Source of the DNA: a virus
Virus record (IMG/VR): IMGVR_UViG_3300049783_000269
Coordinates: 1-20,296 of that record
DNA length: 20,296 bases
Direction: 5' to 3' (one strand)
Every line of letters starts with the position of its first letter. Position 1 is the stretch's first letter. Positions 6,787-15,300 of the stretch are shown here, in pieces. Position numbers and translations under genes: made by a program. A model generated the notes under the pieces. That model was not told the origin of the DNA. It worked only from the letters and a program-made list of their open reading frames with translations, and made no database searches.

Positions 6787-8004
6787 ATGTCAGAAACAAC
6801 AAAAACAAATCCTGAGGTGACTCAACCAGTTGCTGCAGAAGGCGGGGAAATGAAAATGAAATCAAAACCTAAGCCAAAGAAATTTAAAGCTACAAAAGAA
6901 CAACCAATAAAAATTGATCTTTCTAAAGTAGACACTTCGTTGGAAGCTAACGCAAAAGTAGAAGCTCCTATTAAAGTAGATTTAACTAAAAAATTAGAAA
7001 CAGATGCCATTCAAATCGGAGAAACAAAGACGGTGGATGTGGGCGAACAAGCCGGAGATGGCGAAATCGTGGACATTGGAGGAGACAAACCCGTTGCAGA
7101 GTCCAGCTCGCCTCTTGAAGAAGTTACCGAGGTGGAAGAAAAGCAAGTACAACAACCAGTAGCGCAAAGTCCAAAAGTAGAACTACCTGAAAATATTGAA
7201 AAATTAGTTAGCTTCATGCAAGACACTGGCGGAACAGTTCAAGATTATGTTAGATTAAACGCTGACTATTCAACTGTTAATGAAGATACATTATTAAAAG
7301 AATATTATAAAAAAGCAAAACCACATTTAGATCAAGAAGAAGTAGAATTTGTTCTAGAAGAAGCGTTTAGCTTTGACGATGAAATTGATGAAGAGCGAGA
7401 CATCAAAAAGAAAAAACTCGCTAAGAAGGAAGCTGTTGTAGAAGCACGTGAATTTTTAGAAGACTTGAAAAAAGAATATTACGACGAGATTAAGTTAAGA
7501 CCGGGCGTAAATCAAGAACAACAAAAAGCCATGGAGTTTTTCAACCGTTACAACGACGAACAACAATTAGCTACGCAAAAGCATGAGCAATTTATTGATA
7601 ACACTAAACAACTTTTAAACGATGAATTCAAAGGTTTTGATTTCGAGGTCGGTGAAAAAAAGTTTAGATATGGTGTCAAAGATCCTAATGCAGTTGCAGA
7701 AAATCAATCAAATTTAAATAACTTTGTCGGGAAGTTCCTAGACAACGAAGGTAATGTTAAAGATACGAAAGGTTATCACAAAGCTATGTACGCTGCTCAA
7801 AATATAGATAAAATAGTAAATCATTTTTACGAACAAGGGAAAACAGATGGTATTAAAAATGTAGTTGAAGGATCTAAAAATCCATCAACAACAGTGCGTC
7901 AAGAAGGTGTGCAAGACATATTTATCGGTGGACTTAAAGTTCGAGCTATAGATGGAGTTAGTAGTTCAAAACTGAAAATTAAAAAAAGTAAATTTAACAA
8001 TTAA
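6787..8004 (+). CDS. putative capsid scaffold protein
   Basis: This 405-aa, highly charged protein lies between portal and major capsid protein, the classical position of a scaffold. Residues 1-130 are low-complexity and include two related decapeptides, PIKIDLSKVD (40-49) and PIKVDLTKKL (61-70), then an acidic Gly/Glu/Asp linker. Residues about 138-260 are helical and coiled-coil-like (LVSFMQDTGGTVQDYVRLN, then KKEAVVEAREFLEDLKKEYYDE). The C-terminus is basic (SSSKLKIKKSKFNN), as in scaffolds whose tail binds the capsid protein. The assembly role is inferred from position and composition, not from a sequence family. Bases about 7005-7145 are markedly more GC-rich than the rest of the gene. 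No protease motif was seen. Confidence 0.68.
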   Translation: MSETTKTNPEVTQPVAAEGGEMKMKSKPKPKKFKATKEQPIKIDLSKVDTSLEANAKVEAPIKVDLTKKLETDAIQIGETKTVDVGEQAGDGEIVDIGGDKPVAESSSPLEEVTEVEEKQVQQPVAQSPKVELPENIEKLVSFMQDTGGTVQDYVRLNADYSTVNEDTLLKEYYKKAKPHLDQEEVEFVLEEAFSFDDEIDEERDIKKKKLAKKEAVVEAREFLEDLKKEYYDEIKLRPGVNQEQQKAMEFFNRYNDEQQLATQKHEQFIDNTKQLLNDEFKGFDFEVGEKKFRYGVKDPNAVAENQSNLNNFVGKFLDNEGNVKDTKGYHKAMYAAQNIDKIVNHFYEQGKTDGIKNVVEGSKNPSTTVRQEGVQDIFIGGLKVRAIDGVSSSKLKIKKSKFNN

Positions 8005-8017
8005 AAACTAAAAAAAA

Positions 8018-9520
8018 ATGGGTGTATTAAGTCCTCAATTGGGAAGTATAGTACCTTCGTCCATACAAGCAACATTAACAAGTAACTACTTGAATTTTGC
8101 TAATGGAGGTGGAAACGACTTCGCACAACAATATCTACCGGAAATATATGAAGCAGAGGTAGAGCGTTATGGAAACAGAACGTTAGCTGGCTTCTTAAGA
8201 ATGGTTGGCGCTGAAATGCCAATGATGTCTGATCAAGTAGTTTGGTCTGAGCAAAACAGATTACACATTTCTTACGAAGGTGTATCTTGTCAAGCTGTAG
8301 GTGGCGCACAAGTTGGAAATAGATTAACTCTTCCTGTAACTGCTGCTCCAAACACTAATGTTAGAAATGTAATATTTCAAAACATGACAGTTGTAATTAT
8401 GGATCCTGCAAATCCTGCTTTCACAGTAAAAGCTATCGTTACTCAATCAGGAGCGAATGGTGCTATTGGAGCAAATTTTGTAGATGTAATTCCTTACACA
8501 AGAGCTGCTGTTAACGCTGGAGCTTTAGCAACTGCTGCAACACTTAAAGTGTTTGTATATGGTTCTGAATATGAAAAAGGATCTACATTAGCTACGGCTT
8601 CTGGACAATCTATCGAGCCTCAATTATCAGTATTCTCTAACAAACCAATTATTATCAGAAACAGATACGCTGTAAGTGGATCTGATACTGCTCAAATCGG
8701 TTGGGTTGAAGTTGCTGCTGAAGACGGAACTTCTGGATACTTATGGTATTTAAAAGCTGAAGGTGAAACTAGATTACGTTTCGAAGATTACTTAGAAATG
8801 GCAATGATTGAAGGTGAATTAGCTAATGCTGCACAAGCAACTGCTATCGCTGGAAATGCTCAACTTGCATTCCCTGCTGCTGCTGCTGCACCAGCTGGTA
8901 CTATTGGTACTGAAGGTTTATTTGCTGCTATTAATAATGGTGGTAATGTACTTTCTGGTTATGCTGGATCTTTACAGGATTTTGATTCTGTATTAGAGAA
9001 TTTAGATTCTCAAGGAGCAATTGAAGAAAACATGCTTTTCTTAGATAGAAAAACTGAGTTGTTATTTGACAACATGTTAGCACAACAAAACTCTTACGGA
9101 GCTGGTGGTACATCTTACGGTGTATTCGAAAACTCTGAAGACATGGCGCTTAACTTAGGTTTCTCTGGATTTAGAAGAGGTTCTTATGATTTCTACAAGA
9201 CTTCATGGAAATACTTAAATGATGCTTCAACAAGAGGTGGTTCTGCTAACTTTGTTAACGGTGACAATATTGATGGTGTATTAGTTCCTGCTGGAACTTC
9301 TACAGTATACGATCAGTTACTTGGAACAAACATCAGACGTCCTTTCTTACATGTAAGATACAGAGCTTCTCAAGCAGATGACAGAAGAATGAAATCATGG
9401 TTAACAGGTTCTGTTGGCGGTGCTTCTACTTCTACATTAGATGCAATGGAAGTAAACTTCTTATCTGAAAGATGTTTATGTGTACAAGCTAGAAATAACT
9501 TTGTGTTATTCACAGCTTAA
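8018..9520 (+). CDS. major capsid protein
   Basis: This 500-aa protein forms the icosahedral shell. It sits after portal and scaffold genes and has the composition of a capsid protein: few cysteines, many Ala, Gly and Asn. Conserved-looking regions are FAQQYLPEIYEAEVERYGNR (35-54) followed by GFLRMVGAEMPMMSDQVVWS (58-77), which resemble capsid proteins of marine Bacteroidota and crAss-like phages as I remember them. An Ala-rich stretch lies near residues 275-298. The C-terminal end (FLSERCLCVQARNNFVLFTA, 481-500) is strongly beta. An HK97-like fold is inferred from context. A long stretch at about 110-190 (VIFQNMTVVIMDPANPAF onward) may be an insertion domain. Codons ending in C for Phe, Tyr and Asn look more frequent than in neighbours, fitting high expression. 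It is followed by a hairpin that could end or process the transcript. Confidence 0.88.
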   Translation: MGVLSPQLGSIVPSSIQATLTSNYLNFANGGGNDFAQQYLPEIYEAEVERYGNRTLAGFLRMVGAEMPMMSDQVVWSEQNRLHISYEGVSCQAVGGAQVGNRLTLPVTAAPNTNVRNVIFQNMTVVIMDPANPAFTVKAIVTQSGANGAIGANFVDVIPYTRAAVNAGALATAATLKVFVYGSEYEKGSTLATASGQSIEPQLSVFSNKPIIIRNRYAVSGSDTAQIGWVEVAAEDGTSGYLWYLKAEGETRLRFEDYLEMAMIEGELANAAQATAIAGNAQLAFPAAAAAPAGTIGTEGLFAAINNGGNVLSGYAGSLQDFDSVLENLDSQGAIEENMLFLDRKTELLFDNMLAQQNSYGAGGTSYGVFENSEDMALNLGFSGFRRGSYDFYKTSWKYLNDASTRGGSANFVNGDNIDGVLVPAGTSTVYDQLLGTNIRRPFLHVRYRASQADDRRMKSWLTGSVGGASTSTLDAMEVNFLSERCLCVQARNNFVLFTA

Positions 9521-9530
9521 TATTTATTGT

Positions 9531-9582
9531 AATAGTTACCCTCGTAAAAACTACGGGGGTAATTGTTACTCTTATTTTTACT
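9531..9582 (+). terminator. strong hairpin after the capsid gene, terminator-like
   Basis: Bases 9531-9545 pair with 9553-9567 over 15 positions, 12 Watson-Crick and three G-T, with a seven-base loop (AAAAACT). The core CCCTCGT/ACGGGGG is GC-rich in an otherwise A/T-rich window. A T-rich tract (TCTTATTTTTACTAATTTTTA) follows, so it fits an intrinsic terminator or attenuator that limits read-through after the most abundant transcript. It may also mark the 3' end of a processed capsid mRNA. Confidence 0.75.
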
Positions 9583-9602
9583 AATTTTTATTATATTATA
9601 TC

Positions 9603-10376
9603 ATGTCAAAAACAAAAGAAACAATACCTCATCCAGAAGATGGATGGGAAGTAAAAGATAGAACATATTTTTTATTAGGTGATAGAGAACCTTTAACGTT
9701 TACGTTAAAATCAAGACACACGGAAAAATACCCGTTGTTATATTTTGATCCAGTAAAAAAAGAACAAAGAGCTATTCGATACGCAACAAATCAAGCGTCA
9801 CCATTTCAAGATGCTCAAAAAGGTGAAGCTACATTAAAGCATATCATATTTAAAGATGGCACTTTAATTGTTCCAAGAGAACACCAAAGCTTACAAAAGC
9901 TTTTATCATTATATCACCCTGACAGAAACAAAAGATTTGCTGAATTACAACCTCAAGCTATAGCTCAAGATGAGTTAATTAGTTTAGAGTTGGAAATTTT
10001 AGCTTTGACTGCGGCAAGAGATATGCAAGTAGAACAATCAGAAGCTATACTAAGAGTAGAAATGGGAAGTAGTGTTGGTGAATTATCTTCTAAAGAATTA
10101 AGAAGAGATTTATTAATGTTTGCTAAAAGAAACCCTAAGCTATTTATTGAATTAGCTAAAGATGAAAACGTTATGTTAAGAAACTTTGGTATAAAAGCAG
10201 CTGAACAAGGAATAATAAGTATATCACAAGATCAAAGAACGTTCCAGTTTGGTAAAAACAAACGTAAACTATTTACAATACCATTTGATGAAAACCCATA
10301 TTCAGCATTAGCTGCTTGGTTTAAAACAGATGAAGGAGTAGAAGTTTATAAGACTATAGAGAAAAAACTCTACTAA
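9603..10376 (+). CDS. conserved head-region protein, unknown function
   Basis: This 257-aa protein is not recognised as a named family. The N-terminal part (about 1-105) looks like a beta-rich domain (TYFLLGDREPLTFTLKSRHT, then IIFKDGTLIVPREH). Next comes QSLQKLLSLYHPDRNKRFAE (about 95-114), then a helical region with LSSKELRRDLLMFAKRNPKL (about 160-179) and AKDENVMLRNFGIKAAEQGI (about 185-204). It ends with a short charged domain. There is no signal peptide, membrane segment or catalytic motif. It stands alone between two hairpins, directly after the capsid gene, so it may be a capsid-associated, head-completion or regulatory protein made at its own level. The start at 9603 follows a pure A/T leader. 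Confidence 0.65.
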   Translation: MSKTKETIPHPEDGWEVKDRTYFLLGDREPLTFTLKSRHTEKYPLLYFDPVKKEQRAIRYATNQASPFQDAQKGEATLKHIIFKDGTLIVPREHQSLQKLLSLYHPDRNKRFAELQPQAIAQDELISLELEILALTAARDMQVEQSEAILRVEMGSSVGELSSKELRRDLLMFAKRNPKLFIELAKDENVMLRNFGIKAAEQGIISISQDQRTFQFGKNKRKLFTIPFDENPYSALAAWFKTDEGVEVYKTIEKKLY

Positions 10377-10387
10377 ACATGTAATAC

Positions 10388-10421
10388 TAATATAGGGCTC
10401 GTTCACTCGGGCCCAATATTA
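10388..10421 (+). terminator. GC-rich hairpin before the ring-protein gene
   Basis: Bases 10395-10401 (GGGCTCG) pair with 10408-10414 (CGGGCCC), with one T-G wobble and a six-base loop. After one A-A mismatch, 10388-10393 pairs with 10416-10421. The sequence after it is A-rich rather than T-rich, so it is not a textbook terminator. It ends 16 bases before the next ATG. It could be a weak terminator, an mRNA-stability or processing element, or a 5' structure tuning the downstream gene. Confidence 0.55.
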
Positions 10422-10437
10422 TAATAAAAATACTCCA

Positions 10438-11130
10438 ATGGCAATAAACGTAAACGCTGTATATAAAACAGTCTTATTAATACTTAACCAACAACAGAGA
10501 GGATATATGACTCCTGACGAGTTCAACAAAGTTGCGACTCAGGTTCAGTTAAATATATTTGAAAGGTATGAAGATGACCTTAATCAAATGTATCGTGTGC
10601 CACAAAATGATACTGAATACGCTAATCGCGTTAAAAATATTGAAGAAAATTTACAATTCTTCCAAAGAACAGGTGCTACAGCTTACGTAGGACCTCACTT
10701 TACTTTAACACCTACAGACATATATAGACTAGGATCTGTAATGTATCAAAGTGCTGAGCTAACTCAATATGCTCAAAGAAACGAATTATTACAAATTCTA
10801 AAATCTCCTTTAACACAGCCAACAAATAGTTTCCCTATATATTTATATGAGAATAATTTACTATATGTATATCCAAATACTATACAGTCTAGTATAACTG
10901 TGTCTTACCTGAAAACACCTGCAGATGTTGTATGGGGTTATTCAGTTGGTGCATTAGGACAATTCCAATACGCAGCTGGAACTTCAATAAATTTTGAATT
11001 AAATATTTCAGAGCAAACAAATGTTATAACTAGAGTGTTAGCTTATGCTGGGGTTATAATAAATGATCCTACTATAATACAAGTGGCTCAAGGAGAAATA
11101 CAACAAGAAGAACAAAACTCAAAAATATAA
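10438..11130 (+). CDS. putative head-tail connector (ring) protein
   Basis: This 230-aa protein opens with INVNAVYKTVLLILNQQQRG (3-22), then YMTPDEFNKVATQVQLNIFE (23-42). Small ring proteins of crAss-like and marine Bacteroidota podoviruses have a similar helical start, as I remember them. The middle part is beta-rich (IYRLGSVMYQSAEL, then SFPIYLYENNLLYVYPNTIQ), and the C-terminus returns to helices ending in an acidic, Gln-rich tail. It has no cysteines and no signal sequence. By position it would form one of the rings between portal and tail hub. The next gene starts three bases after its stop, so they are probably co-translated. Family assignment is from memory of sequence pattern and is not verified. 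Confidence 0.65.
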   Translation: MAINVNAVYKTVLLILNQQQRGYMTPDEFNKVATQVQLNIFERYEDDLNQMYRVPQNDTEYANRVKNIEENLQFFQRTGATAYVGPHFTLTPTDIYRLGSVMYQSAELTQYAQRNELLQILKSPLTQPTNSFPIYLYENNLLYVYPNTIQSSITVSYLKTPADVVWGYSVGALGQFQYAAGTSINFELNISEQTNVITRVLAYAGVIINDPTIIQVAQGEIQQEEQNSKI

Positions 11131-11133
11131 CAA

Positions 11134-12345
11134 ATGGCAAGACCTGATGGAGGATTAATCCAAGAAACAAATCTACAATATTACGCGGGCGCGCAGATTA
11201 TATATACTTCAGTTAACGGAACTACTGCTTATACGTTTACTTTTAATACTATATTAAACTTAGGTAGCGCTACAAGTTTCGCACCAACAGACCCTGCTTT
11301 TGGTTTAAATAATTTTAGAATATATACAAGTCCTAATGGATTAGCTAATTGGACAGAATACATAACAACATACACGTTAGTAAATGGACCTACAGGTAGT
11401 GTAATAAATTTAGCAGCTCAAAATATTGGTACGTATGTAAAAGTACAATTAAAAAGTGATGCTGTAGCAAACAATTACGGAGGTTACCAATACACTAGTT
11501 TAAACGATATAGTTAATAATTTTATTGTAGGTTACGTTGGCCAAGATAAATTAATACCAAGAGTTAATAGAACTGATGTAATATTTCATGCTAAGCGTGG
11601 ATTACAAGAGTTTAGTTTTGATACGTTAAAAAGTATTAAATCACAAGAGTTAAGTGTACCACCTAGTTTAGGAGTTACTATACCACAAGATTACGTCAAC
11701 TACGTTAAGTTATCATGGATAGATGGATCAGGTGTTAAACACACTATATATCCTACGCAACTAACTAGCAGTCCTTCTAACGCGCCTATTCAAGATCAAG
11801 CTGGTAACATAATACAAGATAACTTTTCTGAAAATATAGATGGAACATCAATAACAAACGAAAGATGGAGAGGTAATAACACGTCTAATATAACTGGTTT
11901 AGGCTTTGCAACTTCTAATGCTCCAGAGGTTTGGATGTATGATTGGTGGGGTGAAAACGCTTGGGGAGCTGGAGGTTACTACGGTCAAAGATACGGTGGA
12001 GATCCAGTTAACATGCAAATGAACGGATGGTTTAATATAGATGAAGCACAGGGAACATTTAATTTTTCTAGTGACTTAGCTGGTAAATTAATAATATTAG
12101 AATATATATCTGATGGACTTGCTTATGACTTAGATTCTAAAGTCCCTAAGATGGCTGAAGAAGCAATGTACCAACATTTACTATATAGTATATTGTCTAC
12201 AAGAAGAGATACAGTTTCTATCGCTCCACAATATAAACAACAAAGATACGCTGCTTTGCGTAATGCTAAAATAAGATTATCTAATATCAAGCTAGATGAA
12301 ATCGTTCAGGTAATGAGAGGTAAATCTAAATGGATAAAATCATAA
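11134..12345 (+). CDS. putative connector/tail ring protein
   Basis: This 403-aa protein has three parts. An N-terminal beta-rich domain (about 15-115) contains PNGLANWTEYITTYTLVNG. A core starts around LNDIVNNFIVGYVGQDKLIP (about 126-145) and includes VIFHAKRGLQEFSFDTLKSI. A Trp/Gly-rich insertion lies at about 265-305 (VWMYDWWGENAWGAGGYYGQ). The C-terminus has long helices (PKMAEEAMYQHLLYSILSTR) ending in VMRGKSKWIKS. The helical core and the RGKSKWIK end resemble a conserved tail/ring protein of crAss-like and related phages, comparable in role to the P22 gp4 or T7 gp11 adaptors. It is placed between the 230-aa ring protein and the tail hub with only 3-base gaps. The role is inferred from position and pattern; no enzymatic motif is seen. 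Confidence 0.65.
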   Translation: MARPDGGLIQETNLQYYAGAQIIYTSVNGTTAYTFTFNTILNLGSATSFAPTDPAFGLNNFRIYTSPNGLANWTEYITTYTLVNGPTGSVINLAAQNIGTYVKVQLKSDAVANNYGGYQYTSLNDIVNNFIVGYVGQDKLIPRVNRTDVIFHAKRGLQEFSFDTLKSIKSQELSVPPSLGVTIPQDYVNYVKLSWIDGSGVKHTIYPTQLTSSPSNAPIQDQAGNIIQDNFSENIDGTSITNERWRGNNTSNITGLGFATSNAPEVWMYDWWGENAWGAGGYYGQRYGGDPVNMQMNGWFNIDEAQGTFNFSSDLAGKLIILEYISDGLAYDLDSKVPKMAEEAMYQHLLYSILSTRRDTVSIAPQYKQQRYAALRNAKIRLSNIKLDEIVQVMRGKSKWIKS

Positions 12346-12348
12346 TAA

Positions 12349-15300
12349 ATGGCTGAAATCAAAAACACTTTTCTAAAGCAGAGAATGAATCAAGACATTG
12401 ACTCTCGTATATTACCTAACGGTGAGTATAGAGAAGCTATAAACTTAATGATTAGTAGATCAGAAGGATCAACTGTTGGTGAGTTTGAAAACGCTCTTGG
12501 TAATAGCTCTATACGTAGTTTAAACACTAGTAACTCTGTTATAATTGGTCATTATGTAAACGAAACTACTAATAAAGTTTATTTATTTGCTAGTGACTAT
12601 GATAATGCAAATGGTGTTAGGTCTACTAGTGCCAATAACTTTATATATGAGTTGACGCTAGAAGGTTCTTTTAATTTAATAACTTTGGTTACCGGTAATT
12701 TTTTAAACTTTAATAAATCTTTTCCTGTAATTGGAGTTAATCTAGTTGAAGAATTATTATTTTTTACAGACAATTTAAACCAACCTAGAAAAATAAATAT
12801 ATCTTTAGCCAACCCAACACAGTTAGCTACACCTATTCATTACGTAAATGAAGACCAAATATCAGTAGCTAAATACGCCCCTTGTGACCCAATTGTTACA
12901 ATGCAAAGAGTTAAGTTTGCTATAACAGGAACAGCTGCTTCTGATGACACTACTATTAGCATTAATGATTCAGCTGGTATAAAAATAGGAGATTTTATAT
13001 CTCCATATGACACTATAAGTCCTTCTACTTTTCCAACGCCATTGTCTCAATGGAACAAAGCTAATTATGTTGTAGATGTACCTGCTGATGGAGTTTCTTT
13101 AGTTTTATCAAAACCTATGACGGCTCCTAATAGTTTTGATTTAATAGCGCAAAGATCTACAATGACCAATAAAACATCATTGTTTAATTCTAATGGTCTT
13201 GCGGCATCAGCTACGGTAGCCGGTAATAGTACTGGTGGAGCGGCAGGTTCTTTAAGTGCTACTTATCAATTCAGCGTGGACGCTACAAACTTTTCACCAA
13301 ATGTAATACCTAGAATAGGCGACATAGTAACTGGTACTGGCGTATCTGCTAACACAACAATATTAACTACCTCAGCTTCTTACGGAGCAACTACCACGGT
13401 ATGGACAGTTACTTTATCCAAAATAACAGCTATAGCTGATGGAACTGGTAATGCTATTAACGTAGCTGTTAACCAAAATTATGACGCTAGTTGGCAAGGT
13501 GACGCTGCTTTCTTAGAAGATAAATTTGTTAGATTTAGTTATAGATTTAAATTTGAAGATAATGAGTATTCTTTAATGGCTCCTTTTTCTCAACCAATGT
13601 TTATACCTAAGCAATACAGTGAGTTTGGCGCAGGCCAAAATCCAGACTTTGTTGATATGGACAATGCCTATAAATCAACTATACTTAATTGGTTTGAAAA
13701 CAGTGTAGACAATATAGTTCTAAGAACTCCAATGCCTTTTAGCACTCCGGCTTTAATGACGTCAGAACTTTTAGCTATTGAAGTAGATTTATTATACAAA
13801 GAATCTGACGCGTTAGCGGTTAAAGTTTTAGATACTGTTAGGTTTTCTGATTTACAAAGTAGTGCTTTTGATGAAATAATATATTCTGATCCTATTCACG
13901 GAGAAGTTGTTACGCAAGATTTTTATGATTACAACTACGCTTCTAGTAAACCATATAAAACATTACCAACAAGTCAAACAACTAGAGTTTATGATAAAGT
14001 TCCTATAAAAGCTTTAGCACAAGAACTTATAGGCAATAGAGTAGTGTATGGTAATTATGTAGACAAACATAGTAGCCCTGATTCAATACAATTTAGTGCT
14101 TTGATTAGTGACAAAAGACCTTATAATGATAACTTTATACAATATCCTTATCATAATTTAAAACAAAGTAGAACCTATCAAGTTGGCTTTGTGTTATCAG
14201 ATAGATACGGAAGACAGTCAGATGTTATATTATCTTCTTATGACAATGTTGACGGGGTAAACGGATCAACTGTTTTTGCTCCTTATAATAGTATTACAGA
14301 ACAAATAAATAATCCTATAATAGATTGGTTAGGAACTTCACTTAATGTAAGGGTAGATTCAGCAATAGGCCAAGCTACAACTGGTGGACAACCTGGAATA
14401 TGGAATGCTACAACAAATCCTTTAGGATGGTACTCATACAAGGTAGTTGTTAAGCAACAAGAGCAAGAGTATTACAATGTTTACTTACCTGGTTTTGTAA
14501 ATGGTTTACCTATAGTAGGAACTGATGAAGAAAATAAATCTTCTTTTTCTGTATTACTAAGTGATAACATAAACAAAGTACCTAGAAATTTAAATGAAGT
14601 TGGGCCAACAGACACAGAATATAGTAGTAGTGAGCTTTTATATATTAGAGTAAATAACCCCAATATAAACGCGAAGTCAGGTAGACCGTATGGTTACCCA
14701 TTAAAAACAACACCTTGGAATCAGCAATATTATCCAGGTTTTTTTAACCAAGAAGTATTGTCTATAGCTACTATTAAAGACATGGAAATATCAGGAATAC
14801 CTTTTAAGCCAAACGCACCTGAAGGTGATTATGGTCAAGTTGGTAGTCTTTTTGATAATGCCACAGGTGAAACAACACCAGTAAGTATTGGATCTATTCC
14901 GTGGGGAGTATCTCCTAAGTTACAACCTTTTTACAACTCTGATTTAAATCCTTTTGCAATTAAAATAGATACAACGGCTAACGGTAAAGTTGCTTTAGTA
15001 GCTACAGCGCCTATTGTACCAGGTGGAGTGGGTGCAGATACTAATGCTGAAGATGGAACTTCTGCTACCCCTGGAATTATTACAATGCAACCTTTCTTAA
15101 GTGTTGCAGAAACAAAACCTGTGTATTCTTTATTGGAAATATTCTGGGAAACTTCTTTGCAGGGAAAGATAAACACTTTAAACAATTTAATAGATGCTCA
15201 ATACGCTGGTATAACAACAATGAGTAGTACTGCTGCTGCATTTTTAGAAAGTGATACTACTGCAACTCAAATTGGTAATTCACTTACTTTTGCGACAGGT

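Noticed and set aside
7011-7226. 71-codon - strand frame in the GC-rich patch of the scaffold gene
   Set aside because: The raised GC removes stop codons on the opposite strand. The Ser/Thr/Cys-rich product shows no family pattern.
8005-8020. A-run before the capsid start as a possible ribosomal slippery site joining scaffold and capsid
   Set aside because: The scaffold stop lies before the run, and the A-rich leader is better explained as the usual SD-free initiation context.
9563-9602. Possible promoter (TTGTTA and later TATATT) upstream of the 257-aa gene
   Set aside because: The spacing is about 24 bases, and the Bacteroidota -7 element TAnnTTTG is absent. In such A/T-rich DNA, matches like this are expected by chance.
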